From Tricholomella constricta (lineage: Eukaryota > Basidiomycota > Agaricomycetes > Agaricales > Lyophyllaceae): a DNA stretch of 64,000 nucleotides. The stretch lies in contig JAACJP010000004.1 in NCBI GenBank assembly GCA_013368375.1, positions 1,674,001-1,738,000 on the forward strand, read 5' to 3'. Position 1 is the first letter of the stretch, and each line of letters starts with the position of its first letter. The notes beneath the pieces were generated by a model. It saw nothing but the letters and a program-made list of their open reading frames with translations. It made no database searches and was not told the DNA's origin. The translations under genes and the position numbers were made by a program. Below, piece after piece: positions 8,104-21,271 of the stretch.

Positions 8104-11100
8104 ATGCCCCCACCACTTCCCTCGTCGCTGAGCCCCCACATCTGCATTTTGCCCTCCCAAGATCTTGCGGAGCTCCTCACATCTTCATCCCTGCCGTCTC
8201 TACCGCACATTCTACAGTCCTTTTCACCGTTACCGCAAGGTGCGTTCATGGTAATCATTATTTGAGCTATTGATATTTATGTCGTGAATCCAGTGACGAC
8301 TCGCACCACCTCTCTCGTGTCAGTTCCACATACATCTTTTGCGCTAAGGTTCTCCGATTTGGTCGAAGTTGAGACAGCATGTCGCGAAGACGAGGAACAA
8401 CGTGCAGTTCGCACCATAGACTGGATAGGTGCACGCATAAACAAACGTTGCGCCAAATGGACAGAAGATCTAGAAAAGTTGAGCGATAAGGATAACCTTA
8501 GGACGCCGTGGTGGGATGAACTTAGACGCTGCGCGGAAGGAGACCATGTACCCTCCAAGACCGAAGGATGGAATCACCCTGTTGCCAGTACGTACCAGGT
8601 ATTGCTCCTGGCACTGAAAATATAAAGCCTCATGATTTTAGTTATCTTGGCTGTGTCTACAACGGCGCCCAATCCTCTTCAGGCCATCACCGCGCTGCAT
8701 TCTCGAGCTCTCGAGCTTCCTCCATGGGTCGATCCAAACATCCTCCGTTATACACTGATCATACATCCCGACAATTCACCATTATCGAACGAAGAGTATG
8801 TATCACTTGAATCCTGATGCTCAACATCTTCCTAATCTGTATATTGCCAGAGCAGGAGCCCTTTTCAATGCTGTGAAGAAACAATTTGGCTTGCACAGTT
8901 ATCTCCTCCCACTGGCCCTGCCCACACCCCCTCCCCCTCCCGTTCCTGTTCCAGCACTCATTCCACGGCTTCCCCCACCCCCATCCCCTGAGTCATCGAC
9001 TTCTCATCCTCCCATACCGACGCCTGTCAGCCCCGGTTTCCCAACAGATCCAATCGGGCTTCATACTTTGAGAATGGTCGAGAAGGATATTCAGCAAACG
9101 GCACGCTTTGCACGCGAGTTCTTGGTGATGAGCTTGCTACCGTGGATGGAGAAGTGTGTGGTGGACTGGAACGAAACCGTACGAGTTCCTTTATGCTTTG
9201 CGGATGTGTTTCGCTAACGCGCGAGGACAGTTCTCGTCTACTCGCCGACTGCCATCGCGCTTGTTTTCATCCACGCGACGTCTTTTTGGATCGCCATCGC
9301 CATCGCCAACTCCAACGCACAATCCGTCGTCCTCTGTTTCGTCCCTTCCTGCCAGGGCGGCCCATAACTCGTCTACTCAAGGACCAAGTGGCGCTTCCGT
9401 TTCACCCCCGTCGCAGCAGCGCCGCTTGGCAGAGTTTGCGACTATCCTTGGGGATTTGAAGCTGGCTGTGACAGTATGGGAGGCGCTTAGGAAAGATGGT
9501 AAGGGTGGATCGGTGCGTATTCAATTTTATAGCTTTGTGTTTCGTTCTCTGGCCTGAGCATTCCCAACAGGATATTTTACCCTTATTGCTCTCCCCATCA
9601 CCAACGTTACCTCTTCACGCGTCCAATGCATTAGCGGGGATGCACCTTCAACTATCCGACCCTCGTCCTCAGGAGCAATTAACTGCGCTCAGATACGCAG
9701 TTCGATGGGAAGCTGGAATACGCACTTCCGACTTTCTCTCTTATCCATTGGAGGGCGAGCGGTGGCTCGTTTGGGCTGCAGGCAATGTATGTTGGGGGAT
9801 AAATCACGATTTACCTGAATCTGGGTCGCTAATTATTGGTCAAGTCAGAAGAACCACCGTCGGCTTTGTTGCTGGCCCATGCTGCGCTGCTGAGCTCCAG
9901 GACACAAGCGAGAAGGCGAGCAGCGCTATGGTACCTATCTGCAGCCAACAGGTTGGAGAAATGTGGCATTGTGAGTTCAATGGGGACGTGTGAGCTTTTG
10001 CTCAAGACTGACGATGCATCAAGAAACCTTTGACAATGTTCTTTTTGCGCAGAGCGCACGAACTTTATAACGACCGACCTCAAAAATCCCTCTCGCCATC
10101 ATTTTGGGAGTCTGAGGGGCAGTCTCCGTTCGATATACACGGCATCGATGCAATTATGTCAAGCATCGAACATCCCTTAGGTACGAGTGGTCGATACTCT
10201 AAAGATTTGAGTCTAACGCTAATAGGCTGCCAGGTCGGTTGCTATATACCACAGGCAATGTCGCAGGGGCTGTCCGCTTTTTTCTAGGGCTACTTAGGGG
10301 ATCCTCTGGTGTTTCTTCGCCTTTTGCGCGTCTCTCTTCACCGGGGGTTGTCGGTGAAGGGACAAAACTTCCTAGCACCGACAAGGTGTTTCTCGACGAC
10401 TTTCGCGTGGCGTATGCCGTGAGCCAATCAGCGATCTCGCTCTATTCATATTTATGGTGTTCTCATAGCATTTTAAGGCGACGTCGCCCGATAACGATCA
10501 ATTGGCTGACCTGAAATTGCCCTTTACTTTTTGCCTTGAACGTCAGACACGATTAAGGCTCCCGGGTGATACAGAGCACGGAGCTGGCAACCTGTGGGAG
10601 GCACGCGATGATCAATGGAAGTCATTTTCCAGGTCTCTTGGCCGCAAGGAAGGACTGGCACCTAGCGGGAAGGCATTCGTCAACGGTAAGAGTGATATCT
10701 CGACATCAAGTCATTGATGCTGATTTAATTTATTTTGTTGCAGAGACTTTCTGGGTTGATTTAGTTTTGCGGAACCCATTGGATACGGAAGTCAATTTGT
10801 CGAACCTGACTGTCACAGTGCAGGAGTTTGAAGCTACAGACCCTTCATCATCGACCGCTTTCGTTGAGGTCGAGACGATCGGCGATCTCGTCCTTGGCCC
10901 AGAAGAGTCACGGACAGTGAGTCCATCTCGACAAACACCGTAAACACTTGGACTCAATATCCCTAGGTGCCGATATACATCAAATCGACTCGTGCAGCAT
11001 CGCTAATTTTTACCCACGCGACGTACGATTTTCTTGCCCTTTTGCCATCCACCGAGTCCCTCGCTTCCCGTGGTCGTCGGCTCCAGGATACACCCGCTCA

Positions 11101-13046
11101 ACGGCAGAAACCTACGTATGCCCCGGATATCAACATCAAAATAGAAATAGAGGAGGTTAACCATAAACTCGTGGTGGACTTCGTGGACGATGACCGCTTG
11201 GTTCTGGCTCAAGGCGAAAGGAAGCAGTTGAAGCTGTGGCTTTCCAACACAGGGACTCGACCAATTAAAGAGGTGTGGATGGTCGCCGGACCAGAAGACG
11301 AGATTTGGTTGGGACCGTACGAGGAGTTCGACGACACAAGTAAGGCAGCGTTCGTGTAACTTATGAGTGGGGTTCTGCTCAACTTCTTTTAGGTGTCTCG
11401 AAATCTACGGAAATCATCAAGTCACACAATTCTCTTGCCCCTGGAAAGCCTTGTCGGATCGTCCTCCCAGAGTCTGGAATACTGAACCCTGGCGAAAATG
11501 TCGAGTTGCCTATGCAACTTCACGCAGAGTCTCAGGGAGACCAAGGGCTTCATCTACTTTTCGTTTACCGAGAGGTCCGTTGCTTCGTCGATTCCTTCCT
11601 TTGACTCTGACCCCATCTCTTCCAGCATGAATTAGACCAGTTCCAGCCTGCGCGGCTCAGCCGATACTTTGAGGTCCACAAGCTGTTGGAAATTTCGGTC
11701 ACCGCCCGACCGTGTCAATCTCTAGACTATCTATTTCTCGTGCAGTTGGAATTATCCACTGTCTTATCCTCCTCGGATGTTCATCTCGCGCAAATCACCA
11801 GTGTGAGCTCAACTTGGAAATGCAGTCCCATTGCAGAACATGGTTTGTACGTCACTCCCCTTCTTCTCTTGATCGAAATACTCAAAGTTCATTCAGAGGC
11901 CCCATGCCACCTTTGCAGTCGTCTCATTTGCTCTTCGGGGTAAGCCGATGGCTCGCAGGGTATGGCTCGCAGGAGACATTCGACTTCGTCGCGAAGAAAT
12001 TACAGGATGTTTTGAATGGAAGGACCGTAGAGATTTCTGATCCTCCACCTATTGACCTTCTTTGCAGCCACATATTCAAGGTCGGCATTTTAAGAGGTGT
12101 AAGTAGCCATCAAGCTAAATTTTGATTTATCTCAATTCAGGGCACTCAATCCGTTGCTCGAGCGAGCACTCTGGAGTTACTGTTCCGCGGCAAACGGACA
12201 GCCATCAGTCGCGCTCTGGCTCAATCCCACCCCCACATCCCGAGCCAGACCCATCCTTCTATCTTCCCTCTATATAACCCAGCTTCCGTCGACTTCCTCG
12301 TCTTTTGGGAAATTCCCTCACAGCAACGCTCCGGGTATATCACTGTGCCAGGCCTTGCACTTGGAGCTGGGCATGCGGCTCTTGGTCCCATCATAGAAGA
12401 AGCGGAAGGCGCTAAGGTCAAGCGCAGTATATACGCCGAAACTCAGCGTGAAAAGGCGGAAATCCTGGACGCTATCCGTGGTAGCGAATGGAACGCTGAG
12501 ATGAATCCATTGGTGTTGCTGCTGCAAGAGCCCGACACTTTGTACTATGACTTTAGTCAGGGGTTGGTGGATTCAATGTTGCTTGCAAAAAGAATTAATA
12601 CTGAATCTATCTCCCAGACCTTGTCGAACTTCAGTCACATTAATGATCCGCAATTATTCCCTGACGCATAAGTCGCGATTTGTTCTCAGACTTTATTCGA
12701 ATTCGGCACTCTATGCTCCCACTTTGTGAGTCAAAATCTCTGCTATATACATACTTTATGGTCTGAGAAGACATTGTATCGCAGAAATTTTCTCCCACCA
12801 CCCTACACAGGTCGATTGACATTTCGCGGGACGCTTGACCCTTCCAGAATGATCACGATCCGGCCTGACCTCTGGATTACGCGTCCTGGAACGTATGGCC
12901 TTGGTGGATGGAGCCTCGAAACTGAAGTTCTGGAGACTTCCTCATCGCTGGATGCGGCTGAGGAGCGCGTACGACATCGATATAAGCAGGAGTCATCACC
13001 AGATGACAGGTCCTCACTAGTTGTGTGTGATACACAGTCCGCTTAG
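8104..13046 (+). CDS. TRS120: TRAPP II complex subunit Trs120 / TRAPPC9
   Basis: Trs120 is a large subunit specific to the TRAPP II Rab-GEF complex at the late Golgi. It is split by about a dozen short introns, and several joins were checked in phase: 8239/8294, 8587/8642 and the joins into EAGALFNAV and DILPLLL. The protein begins MPPPLPSSLSPH. It contains the N-terminal Trs120 region (HSRALELPPWVDPN, ARFAREFLVMSLLPWMEKCVVDWNE), a low-complexity Ser/Pro insert encoded near 9255-9420, and a mid-region with LGDLKLAVTVWEALRKDG. C-terminal beta-rich segments follow, such as LWLSNTGTRPIKEVWM and FRGTLDPSRM. Length is roughly 1,300-1,400 residues, usual for the family. No operon context applies. 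The gene assignment is good, but individual central exon boundaries are less certain. Confidence 0.85.
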
Positions 13047-13096
13047 ATTATTGGTATCGGTATAGTACATACATTACGGGATCAGGCCACCCCACT

Positions 13097-14012
13097 CTAG
13101 TCCTTGCTGGAATCATCCTCCTTTTCCTTCTTCTCGCCTTCAGCCTTCTTCGCAGCAGCAATTCGGAGCTTCTTCACCTGAACATTGAAGAACGTCTGTT
13201 GGAACATTATGAAAACGTCTGTCTGAACCGTTCTGCATCAAACTTACCCCTAAGATAAATTGGATGGAGTTGAAGAAGGGGACCCAGAGCTTGAGAAGAG
13301 GTTAGGCACATCGGAAAGGAGAAAATTAAACCCACACACATCCAAGGGAACAAAGCTCTGCGCAACAACCAGGGTTAGAGGGGAGACTACCCAAGAAACC
13401 TGCGTGAACGGCTATTAGGACAAAATAGACGTGTCATTAAACAGGACCTTACGCGGAGAACAGAGAAGAAACCCGCTTTCACAGTCTTGATGACCTCGTC
13501 CACAGTCTTGGCGCCATTGATTACTGCCATAGATGCAAGGAACACTGCACAGAGGACGGCTCGATTTTGAATGGAATGAGACGGATAAACCACTTACCAG
13601 CGGATTGGATGGGCGACACGAGCAAGCTATTGGCCAGAATTTGGGCAATCTTCGCGCTGGTCCCTGTCTTGCCTGCGAAGGCCTTCTGAAGGGCACCGGT
13701 TAGGAAATGGCCCATGGGCGCGGACACGAGGAACCCATAGATTGCCATCTTGAGCGCCTTCAGATCAATATTGAGCGCTGCCAACAGATGCACGACAGAG
13801 GGAGCATTTTTTGCGGGTGTCTGGACGGGCACACGGGCAATGGTGCTACCCAGTACCTCTTGCAAGAAGCAGAGGGTTCCTTTTGTTAAAGATGAGCATA
13901 TTGTTGACGTGTTGCAGGAGGTCGTGACATTACCTGTCGTGATTGCTTTGGTTCTCAGCGGATGAGAAGCTAGCTCGGCGAGATACTTCAAGAGGAGTGG
14001 ATGAGCACTCAT
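13097..14012 (-). CDS. Mpv17/PMP22-family membrane protein
   Basis: Six exons (14012-13934, 13879-13598, 13544-13453, 13399-13340, 13289-13248, 13195-13097) join cleanly to 217 residues. Family features are YLAELASHPLRTKAITTG at the N-terminus, YGFLVSAPMGHFL in the middle and the C-terminal signature LWVPFFNSIQFILG followed by FFNVQVKKLRI. About four hydrophobic helices are visible, then a Lys/Glu-rich tail. Members are integral proteins of peroxisomes or the inner mitochondrial membrane and may form channels. The closest name cannot be fixed from sequence reading alone, although the short N-terminus fits the peroxisomal PXMP2 branch. Confidence 0.85.
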
Positions 14013-14231
14013 AATGTAGGCAAGGTGCAAATGGGGGGAGACGGGGGTGAAGCATCCATCAGGTAGGTGCGTCCGACAGTTAAACCAAGCTTCGGCCTGT
14101 CTATTGCCGACCTCCCGACAAACTCAGGGGCTTATTGTCATCACTCGGTCAAACCAGGCAGCAGTAAGTAAGTTATCTATGGAGGTATAATGATTATGAT
14201 GTGTATCGGTCTCTATGAAATTATTCAAAAG

Positions 14232-15760
14232 TTATTGTCGTCCCTTAACCCTACACAGAACGTCAGCCTTGTCCAAGAAAACACCACATTGTAACGTACC
14301 ATATTTTAACATAGTCCGCCAAAGACACCATGCAGATGGTTTGCCAGATGCCAAGACCAATACGAGGAGTGACACCGCGGTAGAGCCCTTTGATACCGTT
14401 CTCCTTGTAGATGTACGACAGGGTGTTCATTATAGTGAGTTTCGCGGGCCGATTAACGTTCGTAGCAGCACCCTTCGCCATTGATTGCATCTGCAACACG
14501 ACAGTTTGAGACTGAGCTGAAAAAATTCAAGGCCAAGGCCCGCACCTCAACGCGAATAACTTCGATAGGTTGATTCCATGTAGCCAATGCGCCACCGATG
14601 GTCGAAGCCAGGATTTTATCAAAGGCTCCCAAGCTCTCAGTTTCGGACTTGCCCTTTATCTTTCTGATGGAGGTCTCAGCCAAACGAGCAAAACCCATAC
14701 TGTGTAACGAGTTTAGAAAACGCGACAGGTCTTCAGCGTGTAAAAACATCGTACCGTGATCCCCAGTTGGTGCATTGACGAACAGCAACGGCGTTCACAC
14801 CCTTGTTAACACCGGCAAGACCTTCACGGCGGTATATATCAGCGAAAACGGCCCAAGTTGATGGGGGTTTGACGCCAGTGGCAGCAGTCTTATGACGCGT
14901 AATCTCTGCAGTTTTCATACAAGTCGTGAAGCCTGAAGGTAGCACAGTAGATTAGTATCAACAATCAGAGTGAACGAAGCGATACAAGGTGAGGTGTCAG
15001 TCCCGAAAGATGGTTGAATTTAGGCATCATTGCGCAGTGCACTAGCCAAATATTCGAAAGCGAAATGCTTTTTCATCACGCGAGAATAGTAGACCGTAGG
15101 ACTTACCCATAGTCGCGTATGCCTGCGCGATACCACCGGTCATACCACCCAACAAACCGGCGAACGCGGGGTTGATGCCAGCAGCCAATGTCGCGGTTTC
15201 AACCTCAGACGCTGTGAAGACCAGCACGGCGCCTTTGGTTGAAGCCTCGATCCAGGCCTGCGTGCCACAAATCAGAAGGATGTAATAAGGTTCAAGAAAA
15301 TAGGTCTACCCATGGAATAAGTCCCTGGTAGCACCCGACGATACCGCCACGAGACCAGACCGTCCTGCAAGCTTGCCACATGGTTTGTGATCGGTTGGCT
15401 GCCATTTGGGTCTTCAAAACCTCCAATGGTTGACCAAGAGTCGTGACCTGTATGAATTTTGTTGGTATATATGCTTTCCGAGTGTAAAATAAGCCAGCTT
15501 GCCTCCTAGAAATTAAGGAGAGCGTTAGCGGAGCCCAGTAATGCAGGAGAAATGCACGTACAAACTAATGATTCGTTTACGAATGAGTCAGTGTGTTCAT
15601 CATCGCAGACAAAAGCAGGAAAACTGCATACCATGTTCATGATACCACCTAACACGTAGCTTTAATATTAAAATTTCTCGCGTGTATGAAATGGACGCGT
15701 ACCAACTGCAATGTTGGACCAGCTGACGCCCTTCTTGCCTGGTTCCTTTTGAATTGCCAT
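14232..15760 (-). CDS. YHM2: Mitochondrial citrate/2-oxoglutarate carrier, Yhm2-like
   Basis: This mitochondrial carrier protein exchanges citrate for oxoglutarate across the inner membrane. It starts [17 protein letters not shown], and many short introns follow. Carrier hallmarks include [15 protein letters not shown], the block [22 protein letters not shown] with [24 protein letters not shown], and [22 protein letters not shown]. The [16 protein letters not shown] block is characteristic of the Yhm2 branch rather than the classic citrate carrier Ctp1. The last exon is ambiguous. Splicing a 49 bp intron after ADYVKIW gives the short end VKGRQ and a stop at 14232, which I prefer. Reading through gives a stop at 14263. 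Confidence 0.85.
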
Positions 15761-16380
15761 GACGGTGACCGGGTGAGATGGTGGGGGGAACAGAAAAGGA
15801 GAAGGAACGAGGTAAAAAGTCGGGGCTCAGGCGTTTTCTTTGGGGTCCCCCGTAGCGATCGGATTTAGCCGCGCTTGTTCGATCTTGTTTAAATTATTCG
15901 GCCCAGGGCGCCGACGGGGCACCGCTCGTACCACTTTTCATGCCCGCGTTCGTTCCGCTCAAGTCCTCGACTGTATTCCGGCTAGCTATACTCAATTATC
16001 TATCACGGGCTACCGCCAGTGGCATGTAAAGGTGTATTAGACTGGGTATGTGAATGGGGGTAATCGGGAAAACGGCGTCGCTGGTATTCTGGCCTGGGTA
16101 GATTAAGTATCAATAGGAACAAGTCAAAAGAGATAGGTAACATGCATAGCGCATGTGGAACTACACTTGACAGGGAATGAATGGTGGCAAGGAATAGGCG
16201 TGTCATGGAGCTATCGTATGAGAGTTTGTTTCCGGGGAATTCATCATGACCTTGGTGGTCATGCTGTGCCGGCATGCTCTCTGCTGTGTCGTTCGGTAAG
16301 AGTGTCCAGGTCTTCTTTCAACCTATTGCCAGCGGCATTAAAGAAGAAACAATCGTCAATCAATTATTCTCCGATTCAAA
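15761..16380. other. Intergenic, promoter of Yhm2 and 3' flank of next gene
   Basis: About 620 bp lies between two minus-strand genes. A GC-rich part near 15900-15950 may belong to the Yhm2 promoter. A 90-codon open frame at 16003-16275 looks accidental. No repeat or RNA gene was recognised. Confidence 0.4.
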
Positions 16381-19300
16381 TTAAAAAAAGTAAATGATAG
16401 CTAGGGTCAAACCAGCCACGACGAAGCTTTTGAAACGAAAGATTCCAACATACCGTGTGATTTGCTCCTGGTTCTCCTCCTGATCTTGCTCCAGGTATTG
16501 AATTTCCATCGCCTTGCGTTGAACTTCAGCGTTAAGTTCCGCGGCCTTGTGCTGTGATGCCTCGAGCTCCTCTTGCAGAGCTTTCACGACTTTCTCGTGT
16601 TCAGCCTCAAGGTCGTAGATCTTGAGATTATGTGCCTCATGCATCCGCTGAAGCTCCTCCTTCGTCACACCCGGTGAAATGGGTGGTGCTGCGCCGTTTC
16701 CATTGGTCTTTGGAGAAGCATGTTCGGACTCCATAGTGGCTTTGAGCGTCAGGAGCTCTCCTTCCAGATCAGAAACCTTCACGGAGAGTTCCGATTTCTG
16801 GGCAGCGAGGACGGCGGTCTCCTCGTCATGGGCGACACGAAGCTTCGTTACCTCTTCGGCACGGGCCATGGCTGCATCCTCCAGGTCCTTCGACTGATTA
16901 TTGGACATTTCGGTCAGGGAGACTTTGGTGAGGTTGAGCATTTCGGTGACCGCAGTTAAATCGTCCTTGGTGTTGGATAACTCCTTGCTCAGGCGAGCCA
17001 CTTCTTCAGCTTGTGCGGAAGAATCAGGAATGGTGGCAGCCAATGCACGGGCGTCGTCGCGCTGTTGGGTAAGAATGATTACGTCCGCACGAGAAGACTC
17101 AAGCGCCGTTTTCGCTTTGGCGAGATCATCTTGAGTGGCCTTGAGGTCCAGTTTCAGATTCGCGATGAACTTTTCCAGGTGGTTGACTTCCGAATTCAGC
17201 AAGCTCGCATGTTCCGATTTTAGTTCCTCCAGAGCCAACTGATTGGCAGCCTGAATTTGCTCAATCGAAGACGAGGATCCAGCACGAAGGCTCTGTAACT
17301 CTTGGGCATGTTCCTCTCCGGCTTCGATCTTGAAAATGCTTGAGCAAAGGGCAGACCTCAGCGTAAGAAAACATCTGATCTACCTTTGCGCGGTCAAATG
17401 CTTCCTGCAATAGGCGGCTATGTTCTTCCTTGACTGCATCAACCTTCGAGTTATAGTAAGTTTCTTGGCTCTAAAGAACTCGAGTCAGTCACCGAAACCA
17501 GATGAACAAAATGACAGTAACCTCGAGCTCCACCGTAATTCGTTTGATATGCTCCGAGAGCTCCCCCTGCTTATCTGTATGTGCCCGACCAGCTTCTTCA
17601 AGCTTGCGCGCATGTTCCTCCATGGATGCCAAAGCGTCGACTTTGGCCTGTTCGTTAGCAGCTAGAGCAGCAGCCAACTCCGCCTTGAGAGTGTGCAAAG
17701 AAATCTTCAGGTTATTTTGCTCTTCAGAGGCAGCCTGAAGCGCTGCCGCCTGGGTTATTTGAAGCTCTTCGACCTGTGCAGCAACCTCAGCCTCCTTCGC
17801 CCTTGCATCTTCGTGGGCTTGCTGGGTGGTGGCCGTGGCCTTAAGGACTTCCTCCTCCAGTGTCTTCACCAGGGCTAGCAAGCGCTCACGCTCGTCCTCT
17901 GTCGCCTCTTGGCTTTCCTTCAACTCCAAGATTTCGATCTCGAGCTCGGAAAGCTTCCCCGAATTCTCCTCTTTCTCTTCCTTCAGTGCAGCTATCTGAG
18001 CGGCTAGATTCTCCACCAATGCAGCGTTCGCCTCGACGTCCTTGAGTTTCGCTGCCGATTCTTGCAGAGCCGCGGCGTGAGATATTTTCAGATCTTCCGT
18101 TTCTGCAGCGATCGCTTTGAGATCAGCCTGAGCCTTGAGAAGCGCTTCGTGCTCATCAGCCAGCCGCTTGGCTTCAGAAGCGCTGGAGGTTTGTATGTTC
18201 TCCAAAGTCTCTTTTGAAGAGCGAGCTTGTGTTTCCAGGGTCTCTATCTGCGCACGAAGACCATCCACAAGTTCTTTCTGTGCAGCCGATGCAGCTCTGG
18301 TTGCCTCAAGCTATGGACCTTGATGAGCCGAGAGAAAAAAAAAAAGCTAAATCGGTCGCCACTCACATCTTGTTGGACAGCTACTAAAATCGATTCACCA
18401 TTTTCTCGTCCTGATTCCAATTTGAGAAGGGCTTCCTTCGCTTCCGAAAGTTGAGTCTCCAGGGAAGATTTGTCTTGTTCCAACTTTTCGGTTAGAGTCG
18501 TTTTAGACGCGAGATCGGCAGAGGTAGTTTCCAGTGACTTCGCAAGTTCGCCAACTCTAGTTTCAAGTTGGGCCACGGTTCCGGTCCTCGAAGTGAGGGA
18601 GTCGTTTGCCTCCTTGAGCTTATGATATCCGCGTGAGTAGATCAATGGAAAAGAAAAAAGGTCTTCTTACCCGAGATTGCAGATCTTCTAAAGCCTTTCC
18701 ATCCTCTTTCACCTCGCGAATGGAAGATATAGAAGGCGTCGTACGAGTTGGCCTCGCAGTTGCAGTGGCGGCAGTAGATGATCGGGATACAGGAGGTTTA
18801 GCAGCGGTAGCCAGAGGTGGCTTTGTACCTGCAGAAATGCTCTGCCTGGAGGTTAAGGGTGCGCGCTTCACGCCCTCTGAAACAGATGCCCGAGGGCGAG
18901 ACGAGGCTGACGTTGCAGAGCCAGCCGGAGACACGACTGAGGGACGAGTGTTGCCCGTGAAGGCCGCGGGCTTGGTGCCAGTGGTAGCCATGGGCCTTGT
19001 GTTGGCTGGGGTCGTTGGTTTGGCGTTAGCTGAGGCAGATAACGAGGGTTTAGAGATGGGAGGTGCAGTTGGTTTCGCAGGAACGATTGATTGTCTTCTG
19101 CTGGGAGGAACTGCAGAAGTACTAGGGGTGCGTGATGAAGCCATCTTCGAAGGGACAGCCGCCGACGAGCTAGTCGACTTCTTGAGAGCAGGTGCGGCGG
19201 AAGGTTTGGTTGTGACTGCGGGCTTCGTGGCTTGCGGCCTACCAACGGTACCAGCACCAAACGTTCCAGAATTTATGATCTGAAGTTGCAGTGCCGATTC

Positions 19301-19737
19301 ATTAAAGGGAACAAATGAAAGACACTTTGAGCAAGCACCTTTTTTACAAGAGGAGTAGGAGGGCCTCCATTCAATTTTCCGGGCGTGGGTTTAACGGACA
19401 TAGAAAGCTTCGGTTTCGTCGAGGCTTGTTCAACCTTGTCCTCTGGTTCAACAGGGGCATCTGTGATTCCAGGAGTGCCCTCTGCCTGTTCAACAACCAA
19501 GGAGAGCGTGCCGTCTGCGATTTCAGGGCCTGTATTGTCACCTGCTACACTGTCCGCATTCGAAATAGCATCAGCTGGCTGCTCAGCCTCGTCTTCATCA
19601 CCGGCCTCGTGGTCGCCTTGAGGAGAAACCACACTGCACAACGTGTCAGCAGACCCCTCAGCAAATTCCAGAGCGACATCGGGATCCGCAGCCTCGTCCA
19701 GCGTCGGTGCAGCAATCTGTGGTTCAACCTCAGACAT
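16381..19737 (-). CDS. Long coiled-coil protein with disordered N-terminus
   Basis: This multi-exon gene encodes about 1,000 residues. Exon 1 (MSEVEPQIAAPTLDEAADPD) is acidic and Pro/Glu-rich. Exon 2 is Ser/Thr/Pro/Ala-rich and basic, of the kind found in microtubule-associated or scaffold proteins. The remaining two-thirds is continuous heptad-type coiled coil (for example LEQDKSSLETQLSEAKEALL and EKENSGKLSELEIEILELK-like runs). The frame ends FKSFVVAGLTLAIIYFF, which resembles a short tail anchor. However, a GTATGT donor just before it and an AG inside it allow an alternative spliced end. No motor, CAP-Gly or enzyme domain is seen. A structural or tethering role is inference. Confidence 0.7.
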
Positions 19738-19927
19738 GGTTAAGGAAAGTTTGTGGAGACCGAGAGGTGCTAGTGGACGGAACTCAAGCTGGAAATTGTG
19801 GATTGATGCAGCCAATCACAACAAGACAACAGACGCGTCGCGGTCAGGGCCGAATGATCTACATACAGTAACTTGCAATCAATTCTAGTCTAGATTCCTT
19901 TTTTCCATAATCTTGCTTCCAGATTGT

Positions 19928-21058
19928 TCATAACACATCGGCATACAGGTTCAAGGCATTGAGCGCAGGTTCCGCCATCGAATTGTGGTTATAGCTGAGA
20001 ATTGCAACCTGCGAAACACAAGTGAGCATTTTTAAAGGTAAAGTGAAAGGACCTTACGGATCCGGGTTCTACGTTGAAGTGAGTTCCTGCAAATATAAAT
20101 CAGAAGCGAAAGAATGCGGATATACTGCATAGCAATCACCAAGAGCGAGGGGAAAACAGATCCAGCGAGATATTAGAACGCGACTAAAATGTCCATGCGC
20201 GACGATCATAACATCCCGTGTGTTGAGGCCTTCCTCTTTGTATTGTCGGTGATACTCCCTAACCTAGAAAATACTCAGTTACTGACGACCCAGGGAAAGT
20301 TCCCTCAATGGATGCAGACCTTGGCAATTATGGTATCAACACGCGCTTCCATATCTGCGACGGACTCTCCTCCTGGACACCTAGAGAAGCAGAAATTGAG
20401 TTGACCGATATGGGGGATGGCAAGTAGGCTTGCCCATCAGCCCAGATGCTCCAGTTGGGGTTATTCTGTTTAATCTCGGAAGACAGAAGGCCCTCATAGT
20501 CGCCTGTTTCATACATAAATTGACGAGTCCCGAAATGATGTTATGATGTCACCATAATCCCATTCTCGCACCTCCTCAGATAAGATGTGGTGAGGAAGCT
20601 CTGAATAGTGACCGAACAGCAGGTGGAAGGTCTTATGGGCACGCTGACGAGGCGAAACAAAGACTGTGCAAAGATTTTTGGGGTCAACGACTACTAAAGA
20701 TGAAGATGAGCCTATAGACCCAACGGATCGGTGTGTTACATACGTACATCCATCGCCAACGATCCTTTGAGCCTTGTCCTTGATCTGCTGCTCTCCTTTT
20801 GATGTGAGCGGAATATCAGTACGTCCTGTCTGGAGGGCTAGGTTTACGATAGGTTATCTAGGAATGACTGCTACATACATGCCGCCTGCAGGGAATACCA
20901 ATTTATGAGATTGCAGCGTCGATGGCTGAATGATAAACTGACCCGTTCAACGACCATTCAGTTTCACCTAAGCTGAGATCTGAGTGCTTTCCATGTTAAC
21001 GGAATCGCATCGCATTACCGTGACGAACGACAAATAAACGAGGCATAGGTCGAGACAT
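19928..21058 (-). CDS. Histidine phosphatase, Shb17-like (sedoheptulose bisphosphatase)
   Basis: This phosphoglycerate-mutase-fold phosphatase is split by many small introns and encodes about 240 residues. It starts MSRPMPRLFVVRHG. The catalytic RHG motif is split by intron 1 and continues ETEWSLNG. Then come TGRTDIPLTSKGEQQI, the acidic-loop block GDYEGLLSSEI followed by PNWSIWADG, and the second catalytic motif VAHGH. The protein ends HNSMAEPALNALNLYADVL. The GDYEG/IWADG pair and the C-terminal WSLNG-to-NH pattern resemble yeast Shb17, which feeds the riboneogenesis branch of the pentose phosphate pathway. The fold is certain, but the substrate is inferred. It is divergent from Vps18, with 213 bp between start codons. 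Confidence 0.8.
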
Positions 21059-21271
21059 GACGGGATCGCAGGCTGACTGCGATGGAAGTAGGAAGTGTGG
21101 TTGGAGTTGGGTAGCTGTATAACTTCGTCCATCATGATGCATCCACTCCATTGGCTTCGTCGGCTGGTCGGTCCGATGGGGATTGGTCGTGTTTGCCATT
21201 TACATTGGCTATTGCTTTGCCACGTGAGCCTGCGCGTACTTAACGGCAGACCAAGTTGTGAGGCCACCGCA

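Noticed and set aside
16003..16275. 90-codon minus-strand frame between Yhm2 and the coiled-coil gene
   Set aside because: No recognisable text, no plausible splice partners, and composition typical of chance frames.
18633..19283. 216-codon plus-strand frame opposite the coiled-coil gene
   Set aside because: It is antisense to the low-complexity Ser/Thr/Pro/Ala exon. The Gly/Val/Ala-rich text is a codon mirror, not a gene.
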